DNA from: Paracoccus rhizosphaerae
GTDB lineage: Bacteria; Pseudomonadota; Alphaproteobacteria; Rhodobacterales; Rhodobacteraceae
Reading direction: 5' to 3'
Assembly (NCBI RefSeq): GCF_026162645.1
Contig: NZ_JAOTBE010000001.1
Span: forward strand, 156,031 to 220,030
DNA: 64,000 nt
The notes under the pieces are model-generated. The model was not told the DNA's origin and did no database searches. It saw nothing but the letters and a program-made list of their open reading frames with translations. A program made the position numbers and the translations under genes. Below are positions 1 to 8,484 of this stretch, one piece after another. Within the stretch, counting starts at the first letter, position 1. Each line of letters opens with the position of its first letter.

Positions 1-711
1 CAGTTCCTGTCGGTCGAGGACAAGGCGCTGGTCACCTGCGTGATCGAGCGTGACGGCGCCATCGTGAACCCGCAGGGCATCAACATCGACGCGTTGCGCG
101 GCCATATCCGCGCCACGGGCGGCATCAAGGGCTTTGTCGGCGGCGACTATCGCGAAAACGGTCTGGCGGCGCTGGAGGATGAGTGCGACATCCTGGTTCC
201 CGCCGCGGTTGAAAGCGTGATCCATGCCGGCAACGCCGAGCGGATCAACTGCAAGCTGATCATCGAGGCTGCGAACGGTCCTGTCACCGCCGACGCCGAC
301 GAGATCCTGCGCCGCAAGGGCATCGTCATCATCCCCGACATGTATGCCAACGCCGGCGGCGTGACCGTGTCCTACTTCGAATGGGTCAAGAACCTGTCGC
401 AGATCAGCCTGGGCCGGCTGGAGCGTCGCCACGAGGAGGCCCGCGCGCGGATGCTGGTCGAGGAGCTGGAGAGGATTTCGGCCGATACCGGCACGAACTT
501 TGAACTGGCCCACGGCTTCAAGGAGGCGTTCCTGCACGGCGCCGACGAGCTGGACCTGGTCCGGTCGGGCCTGGACGACACGATGCGCGAATCCTTCAAG
601 AAGATGAAGGAGGTGTGGATGAGCAATCCGAAGGTCGGGGACATGCGCACCGCCGCCTATGTCGTGGCGATCCGGCGGATCTCGAACGTCTATCACTCGC
701 TGGGGCTGTAA
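1..711 (+). CDS. NAD(P)-dependent glutamate dehydrogenase, C-terminal part (5' end outside window)
   Basis: Reversible oxidative deamination of glutamate to 2-oxoglutarate and ammonium in the cytoplasm. The frame is open from base 1, so the gene starts upstream of the window; 236 residues are visible, roughly the C-terminal half of a family usually 420-480 residues long. Supporting motifs are ECDILVPAAVE, IIEAANGPVTADADEIL and IPDMYANAGGVTVSYFEW, all typical of the Rossmann-type cofactor domain and the following helix of the Glu/Leu/Phe/Val dehydrogenases. A GTG at 40 is internal and is not the start. tsaC converges on it from the right. The family is firm; NAD versus NADP preference cannot be read from this part. 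Confidence 0.93.
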   Translation, partial: QFLSVEDKALVTCVIERDGAIVNPQGINIDALRGHIRATGGIKGFVGGDYRENGLAALEDECDILVPAAVESVIHAGNAERINCKLIIEAANGPVTADADEILRRKGIVIIPDMYANAGGVTVSYFEWVKNLSQISLGRLERRHEEARARMLVEELERISADTGTNFELAHGFKEAFLHGADELDLVRSGLDDTMRESFKKMKEVWMSNPKVGDMRTAAYVVAIRRISNVYHSLGL

Positions 712-737
712 GGACCTGCGGGACGCGCGGCGGGGCG

Positions 738-1685
738 TCAGTCCCGCGGCGCGGCGGCGCGGCGCAGGCGGTCGTTGATCGCCGCGCCGAGGCCGTGGTC
801 GGGGATCGGCGCGACCGAGATCGGGCGCCCGAACTCATCGGCGCGGCGCAGAAGGTCGAAAAGCCGCGCCGCCGCCTGCGTCAGGTCGCCGCTGTCTGAC
901 AGGCTGAACGGTCCGGGCTGGCCGAAACCCAGATGCGTCTCTCCCGGCCGGGGCGACGCGTTCAGCCGCAGCGGTGCGTTCGGCGCGTAATGGCTGGTCA
1001 GCTGCCCCGGCGCGCTTGGCGCCGAGGGATCGCCGTGATGCGCGGCGAGGGGCTGGCCGAGGGCGGCCTCGATTTCTTCGGCGGCGATGCCTCCGGGGCG
1101 GAGCAGCGTCGCGCGGCCGTCTGGCCAGCCGATGATGGTCGATTCGACGCCGACCGGGCAGGGACCCGCGTCCAGCACCGCGGCGATGCGACCGTCGAGC
1201 CCGCCCTGCGGGTCGAGGACGTGATCGGCGCTGGTCGGGCTGATCCGACCCGACGCATTGGCCGAGGGCGCCGCAAGCGGCGCACCGCTGGCCCGCAGCA
1301 GCGCCTGAGCCGCCGGATGGGCGGGAACGCGCAGGCCGATGGTGGGCAGCCCCGCCGTCACCAGCGACGCAATGCGGCTGTCCGCCCGCAGCGGCAGGAC
1401 CAGCGTCAGCGCCCCCGGCCAGAAGCGTTCGGCCAGTAGCCGCGCCTGCGGATCAAGATCGGCCAGCGCCTCGGCCGCGGCAATGTCGGCGACATGCACG
1501 ATCAGCGGGTTAAAGCTGGGCCGCCCCTTGGCCTGATAAATGCGGGCCACCGCCTCTGCGTTGCGGGCATCGGCGGCAAGGCCATAGACCGTCTCGGTCG
1601 GAATTGCGACGCATTGGCCCTGCGCCAGCAGGTCAGCGGCGCGGGCCAGGCCAGTGGCATCGGCTGACAGTCGCAGGGTCTGCAT
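738..1685 (-). CDS. tsaC: L-threonylcarbamoyladenylate synthase (Sua5/YrdC type)
   Basis: Makes threonylcarbamoyl-AMP from threonine, bicarbonate and ATP, the first step of t6A37 modification of ANN-decoding tRNAs. The 315-residue length is that of the long Sua5 form. The N-terminal YrdC domain has PTETVYGLAADA near residue 30, KGRPSFNPL near residue 55 and SANASGRISPTSADHV in the middle. The smaller C-terminal Sua5 domain carries the linker motif PGQLTSHYAPNAP. It converges on the glutamate dehydrogenase gene with a 26-base gap. A 7-bp inverted repeat (718-724 and 741-747) overlaps its 3' end and might stop transcription from either side. Start is the ATG at 1685. Confidence 0.93.
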   Translation of the reverse strand: MQTLRLSADATGLARAADLLAQGQCVAIPTETVYGLAADARNAEAVARIYQAKGRPSFNPLIVHVADIAAAEALADLDPQARLLAERFWPGALTLVLPLRADSRIASLVTAGLPTIGLRVPAHPAAQALLRASGAPLAAPSANASGRISPTSADHVLDPQGGLDGRIAAVLDAGPCPVGVESTIIGWPDGRATLLRPGGIAAEEIEAALGQPLAAHHGDPSAPSAPGQLTSHYAPNAPLRLNASPRPGETHLGFGQPGPFSLSDSGDLTQAAARLFDLLRRADEFGRPISVAPIPDHGLGAAINDRLRRAAAPRD

Positions 1686-1796
1686 CGTGACGCGGGGTTC
1701 CGGTTGAGCCTGAATGGGTCGCGGCCCAAGATGCCGCCTGACCGTCGTTCATAGTTGCGCAGGCGCCCGATGCCAAGGCGCCAGGAGGAGAACCCG

Positions 1797-3494
1797 ATGA
1801 GCTACAAGGCCCCGGTCGAGCAGATCGACTTCATCCTGTCCCACGTCGTGCCCTTTGGCGAGCTTGCCCGCACGGAGCGCTTTGCCGAAGCCACGGCAGA
1901 GACGGCAACCGCCATCCTGTCTGAGGCCGGCAAGCTGGCCCAGAACATGCTGGCGCCGCTAAACCGGGCCGGCGACGAACATCCGGCGCGGCTGGAGAAC
2001 GGCGTGGTGCGGGCCTCTCCGGGCTTCGCCGATGGATTCAGGGCGATCGCCGAGGGCGGCTGGGTCGGCGTGTCGGCCGATCCCGAATACGGCGGCATGG
2101 GCCTGCCGCAGGCGCTGAACATGGCCGTGGCCGAGATGATGTCGGGCGCCTGCCTGTCGTTGCAGCTGAACCCGCTGCTGACGCAGGGGCAGATCGAGGC
2201 GCTGGAGCATCACGCCAGCGACGAGCTGAAGTCGCTCTATCTGCCCAAGCTGATCGGCGGCGAATGGTCGGGGACCATGAACCTGACCGAACCGGGTGCG
2301 GGCAGCGATGTGGGTGCGCTGACGACGCGGGCGGAACCGGCAGGAGACGGCACCTACCGGATCACGGGGCAGAAGATCTATATCACCTGGGGCGACAGCG
2401 ACGTGACTGCCAATACCTGCCACCTGGTGCTGGCGCGGCTGCCTGGGGCTGCGAAGGGCACGCGCGGCATCAGCCTGTTCATGGTGCCAAAGCTGATCCC
2501 CGACGACCGGGGCGAACCGGGCGTCTTCAACAGCCTCAAGGTCGTCAGCCTGGAGGAGAAGCTGGGCATCCACGGCAGCCCGACCTGCGTGATGTCTTAC
2601 GAAGGCGCCACCGGCTGGCTGGTCGGAGAAGAGCACAAGGGCATGGCCGCGATGTTCACGATGATGAACGTCGCCCGCCTTGGCGTCGGCATGCAGGGCG
2701 TGGGCGTGGCCGAGGCGGCGCTGCAGAAGGCCGTGGCCTATGCCATCGACCGCGACCAGGGCGGCGCAATTATCGGTCATCCCGACGTGCGCCGCATGCT
2801 GGCCACCGGCCGTGCCGAGGTCTTTGCGGCCCGTGCCATCGGGCTGGCATGCGCGACAGCCATCGACATGGCCCGCGCGACCAGCGAGTCCGACCATGCC
2901 GCCCGCGCCGCGTTCCTCACGCCCATCGCCAAGGCCTATGGCACCGATGTCGGCATCCGCGTGGCCGACATGGGCGTGCAGGTGCACGGCGGCATGGGCT
3001 ATGTCGAGGAGACGGGCGCCGCGCAGTACCTGCGGGATGTGCGCATCACCTCGATCTATGAAGGCACCAACGGCATCCAGGCGATGGATCTGGTCGGGCG
3101 CAAGCTGGCCGACGGCGGCGACGCCGCCATGCGCCTGGTGGACGAAGTGACCGACGGGGCCAAGGCTGCGCAGTCGGCGCATCCGGACCTGGCGCACCAG
3201 CTGTGGCAGGCGGCCGAGACGCTGCGCGAGGCGACGCAGGCCCTGCTGGACCGGGACATGCCTGATCGCTTCGCCGGCGCGGTGCCCTTCCTCAACGCCT
3301 TTGCGCGGGTGCTGGGCGGGCACTACCACCTGCGGGCGGCGCTGGCGGGCGGCAAGGCGCATCAGGCGCTGGCGCGCACCTTCATGGCCCGCGTCCTGCC
3401 CCGCTATGCCGGTGATCTGGCCGAGGTTCAGGCCGGCGTGGCCGACCTTCTGGCGCTTGACGATGCGGCGCTGGCGGGCGATCAGGCGGCATGA
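1797..3494 (+). CDS. Acyl-CoA dehydrogenase with C-terminal extension (DmdC-like)
   Basis: FAD-dependent alpha,beta-dehydrogenation of an acyl-CoA thioester, passing electrons to ETF. The 565 residues exceed the usual 380-400 because of an extra C-terminal helical domain, as in the 3-methylmercaptopropionyl-CoA dehydrogenase (DmdC) subfamily. Visible motifs are NLTEPGAGSDVGAL, YRITGQKIYITWGD, VQVHGGMGYVEETGAAQYLR, and IYEGTNGIQAMDL, whose Glu is at the catalytic-base position. The ATG at 1797 follows AGGAGGAG at a good distance; an in-frame start at 1755 would add residues unlike the family. It overlaps the next gene by 4 bases (ATGA), so the two probably form an operon. The true substrate (MMPA-CoA, medium-chain or other) is not decidable from sequence alone. 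Confidence 0.9.
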   Translation: MSYKAPVEQIDFILSHVVPFGELARTERFAEATAETATAILSEAGKLAQNMLAPLNRAGDEHPARLENGVVRASPGFADGFRAIAEGGWVGVSADPEYGGMGLPQALNMAVAEMMSGACLSLQLNPLLTQGQIEALEHHASDELKSLYLPKLIGGEWSGTMNLTEPGAGSDVGALTTRAEPAGDGTYRITGQKIYITWGDSDVTANTCHLVLARLPGAAKGTRGISLFMVPKLIPDDRGEPGVFNSLKVVSLEEKLGIHGSPTCVMSYEGATGWLVGEEHKGMAAMFTMMNVARLGVGMQGVGVAEAALQKAVAYAIDRDQGGAIIGHPDVRRMLATGRAEVFAARAIGLACATAIDMARATSESDHAARAAFLTPIAKAYGTDVGIRVADMGVQVHGGMGYVEETGAAQYLRDVRITSIYEGTNGIQAMDLVGRKLADGGDAAMRLVDEVTDGAKAAQSAHPDLAHQLWQAAETLREATQALLDRDMPDRFAGAVPFLNAFARVLGGHYHLRAALAGGKAHQALARTFMARVLPRYAGDLAEVQAGVADLLALDDAALAGDQAA

Positions 3495-4513
3495 TCCGCA
3501 CCCCGCATCCCGCGCCGCCCGCCGAGGGCGAGGCGATGACCATCGCACCAGGCGTGCTGTGGATGCGGCTGCCGCTGCCCATGGCGCTGGACCACGTCAA
3601 CGTCTATGCGCTGGAGGATGACGACGGCTGGACCGTCGTCGACACCGGTTTCGACAGCCGGCGCGGGCGCGCGATCTGGGACGGGCTGCGGGACGGACCG
3701 CTTCAGGGCCGTCCCATCCGGCGCGTGATCGGCACGCATCACCACCCCGACCATATCGGCCTGGCCGGCTGGTTCATGGACCGCGACGGGGCCGAGCTGA
3801 TGATCAGCCGCACCGCCTGGCTGATGGCGCGGATGCTGGTCCTGGACGTGCAGGACGCCGCCACCCCTCAGGCGCTGGACTTCTGGCGCCGTGCCGGGAT
3901 GCCCGCCGACCTGCTGGCCCGCCGCCAGGCCGAACGTCCGTTCAACTTCAACGACGTCGTCCACCCGCTGCCGCCCGGCTTCACCCGGCTGAGCGAGGGA
4001 GATACCGTGGCCTTCGGTCGCCGCCGCTGGCGCGTGGCGATGGGTCACGGGCACGCGCCCTGCCACGCGACCTTCTGGTCGCTGGACGACAACCTGGTGA
4101 TCGGCGGCGACCAGCTTCTGCCCTCGATCTCGCCGAATCTCGGCGTCTATCCGACCGAGCCCCTGGCCGATCCGGTGGGCGAGTGGCTGGAAAGCTGCAC
4201 CCGCCTTCTGGGGCAGGCGCGGGACGACCAACTGGTCCTGCCGGGGCACAAGCTGCCCTTCACCGGGCTGCCCTTCCGCCTGTCTCAGCTGATCCAGAAC
4301 CACCTGACCGCGCTGTCGCGCCTGACGGACGCGCTGACGGCGGGACCGCGCACCGCGGTCGGCTGCTTCGATGTCCTCTTCAAGCGCCGCATCGGCGACA
4401 GCGAATTCGGGCTGGCCATGGTCGAGGCCGTGGCCCATGTGAACCATCTGCATCGCGCTGGCGTGATCCGGCCCGTGGGCGAAACGGATGGCGCGGTGCT
4501 GTGGGGGGCGTGA
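3491..4513 (+). CDS. Metallo-beta-lactamase-fold hydrolase
   Basis: Probable zinc-dependent hydrolase with the metallo-beta-lactamase fold. The motif THHHPDH lies at residues 82-88, with further candidate ligands in GHGHAPCH and GHKLP downstream. The 340-residue length and a helical C-terminus resemble MBL-fold proteins often annotated as hydroxyacylglutathione-hydrolase-like. It starts inside the stop codon of the acyl-CoA dehydrogenase gene (ATGA overlap), suggesting translational coupling. A thioesterase-like role in the same acyl-CoA pathway is an inference from this neighbourhood only. The ATG at 3536 (sequence MTIAPGVLW) is an alternative start and would remove a proline-rich 15-residue leader. 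Confidence 0.82.
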   Translation: MIRTPHPAPPAEGEAMTIAPGVLWMRLPLPMALDHVNVYALEDDDGWTVVDTGFDSRRGRAIWDGLRDGPLQGRPIRRVIGTHHHPDHIGLAGWFMDRDGAELMISRTAWLMARMLVLDVQDAATPQALDFWRRAGMPADLLARRQAERPFNFNDVVHPLPPGFTRLSEGDTVAFGRRRWRVAMGHGHAPCHATFWSLDDNLVIGGDQLLPSISPNLGVYPTEPLADPVGEWLESCTRLLGQARDDQLVLPGHKLPFTGLPFRLSQLIQNHLTALSRLTDALTAGPRTAVGCFDVLFKRRIGDSEFGLAMVEAVAHVNHLHRAGVIRPVGETDGAVLWGA

Positions 4514-4566
4514 CAGGCGCGGCGCTTTCGGCTATCGCACAGGCAAACCATTCCAAGAGGGCAGCC

Positions 4567-4719
4567 ATGGCCAACCAGCACGAGAAAACCGAAGCCACTC
4601 CGGGGACGATGGACCTGACCGAGCATCGCAAGACCTTCGCGGGCTTCCTGCGCATGACCCAGTGGGTGATCATCCTGTCGCTGGTCGTGCTGATCTTCCT
4701 TGCCTTGACGAACGCCTGA
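4567..4719 (+). CDS. aa3-type cytochrome c oxidase subunit IV
   Basis: A 50-residue single-span membrane protein that packs against the aa3-type terminal oxidase of Paracoccus and relatives. The hydrophilic N-terminus is rich in His and Glu; it is followed by TFAGFLRMTQW and a transmembrane segment at about residues 33-48 ending LIFLALTNA. This layout and length closely match subunit IV of Paracoccus denitrificans. It begins at ATG 4567 after a CAAGAGGGCAGCC leader. The main oxidase subunits are not in this window, so the gene is detached from them, which is usual in this group. Its exact role in the oxidase is unclear in the literature I know. Confidence 0.9.
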   Translation: MANQHEKTEATPGTMDLTEHRKTFAGFLRMTQWVIILSLVVLIFLALTNA

Positions 4720-4729
4720 TCGGCCGGTC

Positions 4730-5353
4730 ATGAAGAGACGCGTTTTCCTTGCTGCGGCCGCGCCGGCTGTCTTGGGGGCCTGCGGCGGCCAGAAGATCTG
4801 GGCCAGCGACGAACGGCTGCGCGCCGCCCGCTTCGTGTCTGACGAGCCGCCATCGATCACGCTGTTCACGGTGATCGGCATCCCGCGCGGCGAGGGCGGA
4901 CATTCCGGGCTGATGATCAACGGCAGCCAGCGGGTCATCTATGACCCGGCAGGCAGCTGGCAGCACCCGAACATCCCAGAACGCAACGACGTGCTTTACG
5001 GGATCACCGACAACTTCAAGAACTTCTACATCGACTACCACGCCCGCAAGACCTATTGGGTGGCCGAGGACACGATCCCCGTGCCGCTGGAGATCGCAGA
5101 CCTGGCGATCCGCCGGGCGGAACAGAACGGCCCCGGAGGAAAAAGCTTCTGCGCCGTCGAATCCAGCAAGGTCCTGTCGGGGGTTCCGGGGTTCGAGACC
5201 GTGCCGCGCGGCTTTTCGCCGCTGCGCCTGCGCCGCTGGTTCCTGGCGCAGCCGAACGTGATCTCGAAGCGTCATCAGGACGGCGACCCGGCCAACAACC
5301 ACGACGTGCTTCTGCGCCAGAAGAACGGGCAGATCGTCGGCTACAACATGTAA
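4730..5353 (+). CDS. Predicted lipoprotein, possible permuted NlpC/P60-like cysteine peptidase
   Basis: A 207-residue exported protein. The N-terminus KRRVFLAAAAPAVLGACG has a twin-Arg start, a hydrophobic core and a lipobox with Cys18. The body has GEGGHSGLMI (His58) near the front and KSFCAVESSKVL (Cys141) later. An early His in an H-x-G setting followed by a later FC-x-x-E/S element is the arrangement of circularly permuted NlpC/P60 (YiiX/YebB-like) cysteine hydrolases. That assignment is my inference from two motifs and needs a structure or profile check. The gene starts 10 bases after the oxidase subunit IV gene, and its 3' end overlaps the convergent azlD gene by 13 bases. Without that inference it is a conserved hypothetical. 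Confidence 0.7.
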   Translation: MKRRVFLAAAAPAVLGACGGQKIWASDERLRAARFVSDEPPSITLFTVIGIPRGEGGHSGLMINGSQRVIYDPAGSWQHPNIPERNDVLYGITDNFKNFYIDYHARKTYWVAEDTIPVPLEIADLAIRRAEQNGPGGKSFCAVESSKVLSGVPGFETVPRGFSPLRLRRWFLAQPNVISKRHQDGDPANNHDVLLRQKNGQIVGYNM

Positions 5354-5667
5354 AGCAGGCCCGCCAGCGTGACGCCCCCGGCCAGGATGGCCAGCGTCAC
5401 GTTGCGGGTCAGCACGCCCATGGCCACGGTGACGGCGGCGGCGGCCATGCGCGCCGGATCGGGCGCGCCCCCGGTCGCGGCGGGCCAGACGACCAGCGGC
5501 GCGACCAGCGCAGGCAGCACGGCCACCGGCGTATAGCGCAGCATCCGCATGAACCAGCCGGGCATCTGACGGTCGCCGAGCGCGCCAAGGAACGACCAGC
5601 GGATCAGATACGTTCCCGCGCCCAGCACCAGGATGATGACCCAGATCGTCGCATCCGATATCTGCAT
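5341..5667 (-). CDS. azlD: AzlD family branched-chain amino acid exporter, small subunit
   Basis: A 108-residue hydrophobic protein with about four membrane spans; it starts MQISDATIWVIILVLGAGTY and contains TYLIRWSFLG and YTPVAVLPALVAP, typical of AzlD. It partners with AzlC, encoded just upstream, to export branched-chain amino acids or related compounds through the inner membrane. The ATG at 5667 lies 2 bases after the azlC stop codon, so the two genes are almost certainly co-translated. The stop codon lies inside the convergent lipoprotein gene. Confidence 0.9.
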   Translation of the reverse strand: MQISDATIWVIILVLGAGTYLIRWSFLGALGDRQMPGWFMRMLRYTPVAVLPALVAPLVVWPAATGGAPDPARMAAAAVTVAMGVLTRNVTLAILAGGVTLAGLLYML

Positions 5668-5669
5668 GC

Positions 5670-6446
5670 TCAGCTTGCCCTCTGCTCGGCCCTGACCTCG
5701 ACCAAGGCGCCCGCGCCCATGCCCAGGGGCGCCGCGATCAGCAGTCCCAGCCCCGATGGCAACCTCGCCAGAAGCAGCGCCGCCACGATGGCCACAAAGC
5801 AGGCGACCAGATGCGCAGGCGTCCGCAGCATGGGCGCGATCATCGCCAGGAAGGTGATCGGCATTGCGAAATCCAGCGCTATGTCGTCCGGGATCGCCTG
5901 TCCGACCGTTGCGCCCGCCCAGGTGGAGATCATCCAGGGCACGCAGACCACCGCCGCCGCTCCCGCGAAATAGGCCAGCCGCTGCGTGACCGACAGCTTC
6001 GGGTGGCGTTCGTAATGCTGGATGGACAACGCATAGCTCTGATCGACCAGGGCATAGGCGACCCAGGCCTTCTGTCCCGGCGTCGCATGCCGCAGCCATG
6101 GCAGCAACGAGGCCGAATACATCGCCATCCGCAGGTTCACCGCCAGCGCCGACAGGATCACGATGATCACCGGCGCATTGTCGCTGAGCAGCTGGACAGC
6201 CGTGAACTGCGACGCGCCGGCCAGGACCAGCACCGAAAATCCCATGACCTGGGCAATGTCCAACCCGGCCTCGGTCGCAACGACCCCGAACAGCAGCGCG
6301 AATGGCACGATCACGACCATGAAGGGCAGCGACTGGACCACGCCGTGACGGAAGGCCGCGCGCGGGCTGCGCGCCAATGCGCGGGTCGAGGCGTCGTCGG
6401 CGGCTGACTGCCGGGCGGCGGCCTGTGACGGGGGCGGGGATGACAT
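5670..6446 (-). CDS. azlC: AzlC family branched-chain amino acid exporter, large subunit
   Basis: A 258-residue inner-membrane protein with several long hydrophobic stretches, including LPFMVVIVPFALLFGVVATEAG and the family-typical LVLAGASQFTAVQLL and AVNLRMAMYSASL. It is the large subunit of the AzlCD exporter; in Bacillus this family exports leucine analogues. I place the start at ATG 6446, giving an N-terminus of about 35 polar residues before the first span; longer in-frame versions up to 6764 run into a neighbouring gene's shadow. It is the first gene of a two-gene operon, divergent from the GNAT gene. Confidence 0.9.
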   Translation of the reverse strand: MSSPPPSQAAARQSAADDASTRALARSPRAAFRHGVVQSLPFMVVIVPFALLFGVVATEAGLDIAQVMGFSVLVLAGASQFTAVQLLSDNAPVIIVILSALAVNLRMAMYSASLLPWLRHATPGQKAWVAYALVDQSYALSIQHYERHPKLSVTQRLAYFAGAAAVVCVPWMISTWAGATVGQAIPDDIALDFAMPITFLAMIAPMLRTPAHLVACFVAIVAALLLARLPSGLGLLIAAPLGMGAGALVEVRAEQRAS

Positions 6447-6516
6447 GGTGCTTTCGTCCGTTCGCGGTTCGCGCCACCTTGCTTGCACGACACGCAAACC
6501 ATGACAAGGCCGTCCC

Positions 6517-6993
6517 ATGCAGATCCTGCACCCGATCCCGGACGAGGCGCTGCCACGGGCGACCGCCCTGTGGCGGGCGCATTTCGGGCTTATGGCCTGG
6601 CCCCGGCATCTGCGGCCGTTGCACGGGATCGTGGCGGTGGGGCCGTCGGGGCAGGTTCTGGGCGTCATGGGGTTGCGCGACGCGTCCGGCGGGGCGCCGG
6701 CAGCGGCATTGCCTGCGCCGCCCTGGCTCTTCCGCCCGGCGCCGCCGACCGGCGATCTGGTCATCGACGGGCTTGCGGTGTCCGATCCGGGGCAGGGGAC
6801 GGGACGGGCGCTGGTGGCCGAGGCGCTGCGGCGGGCGCGCCTGCGGCGTCACCCCGGCCTGCGGGCCGAGGTCCGGGCGCGCAACCGTGGGGCGCTGGCC
6901 TTCTATGACAGGCTGGGTTTCGCCGAGGAAGCCCGCGGCCGCTATGGCCTGCCCTGGTGGGGGCAGGTCCATGTGCTGCGGCTGGCGGCCTAG
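6517..6993 (+). CDS. GNAT family N-acetyltransferase
   Basis: A 158-residue cytoplasmic acyltransferase of the Gcn5-related fold. The acetyl-CoA binding motif A appears as DPGQGTGRALVAEALRRAR at about residues 90-108, followed by motif B NRGALAFYDRLGF near residue 130. It starts at ATG 6517 and is divergent from azlC, with a 70-base shared upstream region. Its 3' end overlaps the convergent 308-residue protein gene by 4 bases. The substrate cannot be predicted from sequence. Confidence 0.85.
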   Translation: MQILHPIPDEALPRATALWRAHFGLMAWPRHLRPLHGIVAVGPSGQVLGVMGLRDASGGAPAAALPAPPWLFRPAPPTGDLVIDGLAVSDPGQGTGRALVAEALRRARLRRHPGLRAEVRARNRGALAFYDRLGFAEEARGRYGLPWWGQVHVLRLAA

Positions 6994-7916
6994 CCGAAGA
7001 CGCCCGACACGCGGCCCAGCAGCATGAAGGCGCGGGCGGTGCGGCTGTCGGCCAAGACCGCGATCTGCAGGTCGTCCAGCTTTGGCACCAGACGGGCCAG
7101 AAGGCCATCGACATGGCGCAGGAAATGGTGGGCGGTATCGCGGAAGATCTCGTCGTCGCGCATCATCGCGGCGGCGATCTCCAGCGCATCGGGCTGGCGG
7201 ATGCCGCCAAGCGCCGCGACAGCGCTGCCGCGCCCGCCCTCGGCATAGCGGCGCCAGGTCTCGGGCCGCGTGGGTTCGGGCGGCAGGTCGTCCATATAGA
7301 CGTCGCGCCCGGCCAGCAGCGTCACCACGTCCTGCGCCGCCCGCAGCACCTTGGAATTGGCCTTGTCGCGCAGCGCCTGGCGCAGGGCCTCGATGGCCTC
7401 GGCGTCGTCGGGGCCGTCGGGGAAGTTCAGCGCGCGGATCAGGGTCGCGGGATCGACCTCGGCCTGTTCGGCAGGGTCTGGCTGTGCCGGCGCCGGGGCA
7501 GCGGCCCGCGTCGGGGCCGGTGGCCGCGGCCGCGCGACTGGCGCGGGGCGGGCGGGCTGCGGTTCGGGGGCGGACATGCGCACCCCTTCGGGCATATCCA
7601 TCCGCACACTCTCGGATATGTCCTCGTCCGGGCAGGGCGTGCGCATCTGCGACAGGTGGTGGCGCAGGTCGTCGGTCTCGGCCCGCAGGACGGCCAGTTC
7701 GCGCGCCTGCGCGACGCCCAGCCAGACCAGCGCGATGGGCAGCACGATGCCCGCCACCGACACGAGGAAGCCGACGCCGCCGCCGCTGTCGGGATCACCC
7801 GGAGACAGCAGCCAGAACAGCGCGACAAGGAACAGCCAGATGCCGGTGATGGTCAGGCCGACCGTCGTGATACGGTCGCGATGCGACAGGCTGGCGATGC
7901 GGGCGATCAACGACAT
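6990..7916 (-). CDS. Conserved hypothetical membrane protein
   Basis: A 308-residue protein I do not recognise beyond a general Rhodobacteraceae conserved hypothetical. Two membrane segments are predicted at about residues 17-38 and 47-68, followed by a short helical stretch with Leu/Arg periodicity (QARELAVLRAETDDLRHHL) that could form a coiled coil. A Pro/Ala/Arg-rich linker spans about residues 110-150. The C-terminal half is an all-helical-looking domain without recognised motifs. It lies 4 bases downstream of greA on the same strand and is probably co-transcribed with it. Both ends of the protein should be cytoplasmic if the two spans are real. Confidence 0.72.
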   Translation of the reverse strand: MSLIARIASLSHRDRITTVGLTITGIWLFLVALFWLLSPGDPDSGGGVGFLVSVAGIVLPIALVWLGVAQARELAVLRAETDDLRHHLSQMRTPCPDEDISESVRMDMPEGVRMSAPEPQPARPAPVARPRPPAPTRAAAPAPAQPDPAEQAEVDPATLIRALNFPDGPDDAEAIEALRQALRDKANSKVLRAAQDVVTLLAGRDVYMDDLPPEPTRPETWRRYAEGGRGSAVAALGGIRQPDALEIAAAMMRDDEIFRDTAHHFLRHVDGLLARLVPKLDDLQIAVLADSRTARAFMLLGRVSGVFG

Positions 7917-7920
7917 ATCC

Positions 7921-8391
7921 TCAACCGTAGCGGATCTCGACGATCTCGTAGCTGCGAAGACCGCCGGGGGTGGTGACGTCGACGCTGTCGCCTTCGTCCT
8001 TGCCGATCAGCGCACGGGCCAGCGGCGAGCGGATGTTCAGAAGCCCGTGCTCGATGTCGGCCTCGGCCTCGCCCACGATCTGATAGGTGCGCTCTTCCTC
8101 GGTGTCCTCGTCGATCAGCTTGACGGTGGCGCCGAACTTGATGCTGCCCGACAGCCTGGCGGGGTCGATCACCTCGGCGCGCGACAATAGTCCCTCAAGC
8201 TCCTTGATGCGGCCCTCGATGAAGCCCTGCTTTTCGCGGGCGGCGTGGTATTCGGCGTTCTCGGACAGGTCGCCATGCTCGCGCGCCTCGGCGATGGCGC
8301 GGATGATGGCGGGACGTTCCTTGGATTTCAGCTCGCCCAGTTCGCGCTCGAGCGACTGAAAGCCGGTCGGGGTCATCGGTATCTTTTCCAT
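7921..8391 (-). CDS. greA: Transcription elongation factor GreA
   Basis: GreA enters the secondary channel of stalled RNA polymerase and stimulates cleavage of backtracked RNA. The 156 residues have the N-terminal coiled coil with acidic tip motif [19 protein letters not shown] at about residues 37-55 and a C-terminal FKBP-like domain with [17 protein letters not shown]. The start at ATG 8391 gives [12 protein letters not shown], the usual GreA N-terminus. Longer in-frame extensions to 8520 would read through the leader hairpin and are not supported. The leader holds a strong perfect stem-loop (8442-8471). In E. coli the greA leader is also the site of premature termination that yields the GraL RNAs, so a regulated leader is plausible here. 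Confidence 0.96.
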   Translation of the reverse strand: MEKIPMTPTGFQSLERELGELKSKERPAIIRAIAEAREHGDLSENAEYHAAREKQGFIEGRIKELEGLLSRAEVIDPARLSGSIKFGATVKLIDEDTEEERTYQIVGEAEADIEHGLLNIRSPLARALIGKDEGDSVDVTTPGGLRSYEIVEIRYG

Positions 8392-8441
8392 CGCTGCCCT
8401 GTCCTTCGTGGGATGCGGTTGTCCTGCGGATGCTAAGTCAA

Positions 8442-8471
8442 CGCCCCTGCCATGCAAGGATGGCAGGGGCG
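8442..8471. terminator. Perfect 12-bp stem-loop between divergent greA and ETF-QO genes
   Basis: CGCCCCTGCCAT pairs perfectly with ATGGCAGGGGCG across a 6-base loop (GCAAGG). Read on the plus strand the stem is followed by TTTG; read on the minus strand by TTGACTTAG. Neither is a proper U-tract, so it is a weak candidate for a classical terminator. It sits about 50 bases upstream of the greA start codon and 165 bases upstream of the ETF-QO start, where a terminator between divergent genes would not be expected unless it acts in a leader. Confidence 0.55.
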
Positions 8472-8484
8472 TTTGACGTGTGTC

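Noticed and set aside
1959..3548. 529-residue minus-strand open frame over the acyl-CoA dehydrogenase gene
   Set aside because: High-GC shadow: composition is His/Arg/Gln-rich with no family motifs, and the plus strand carries a clear enzyme.
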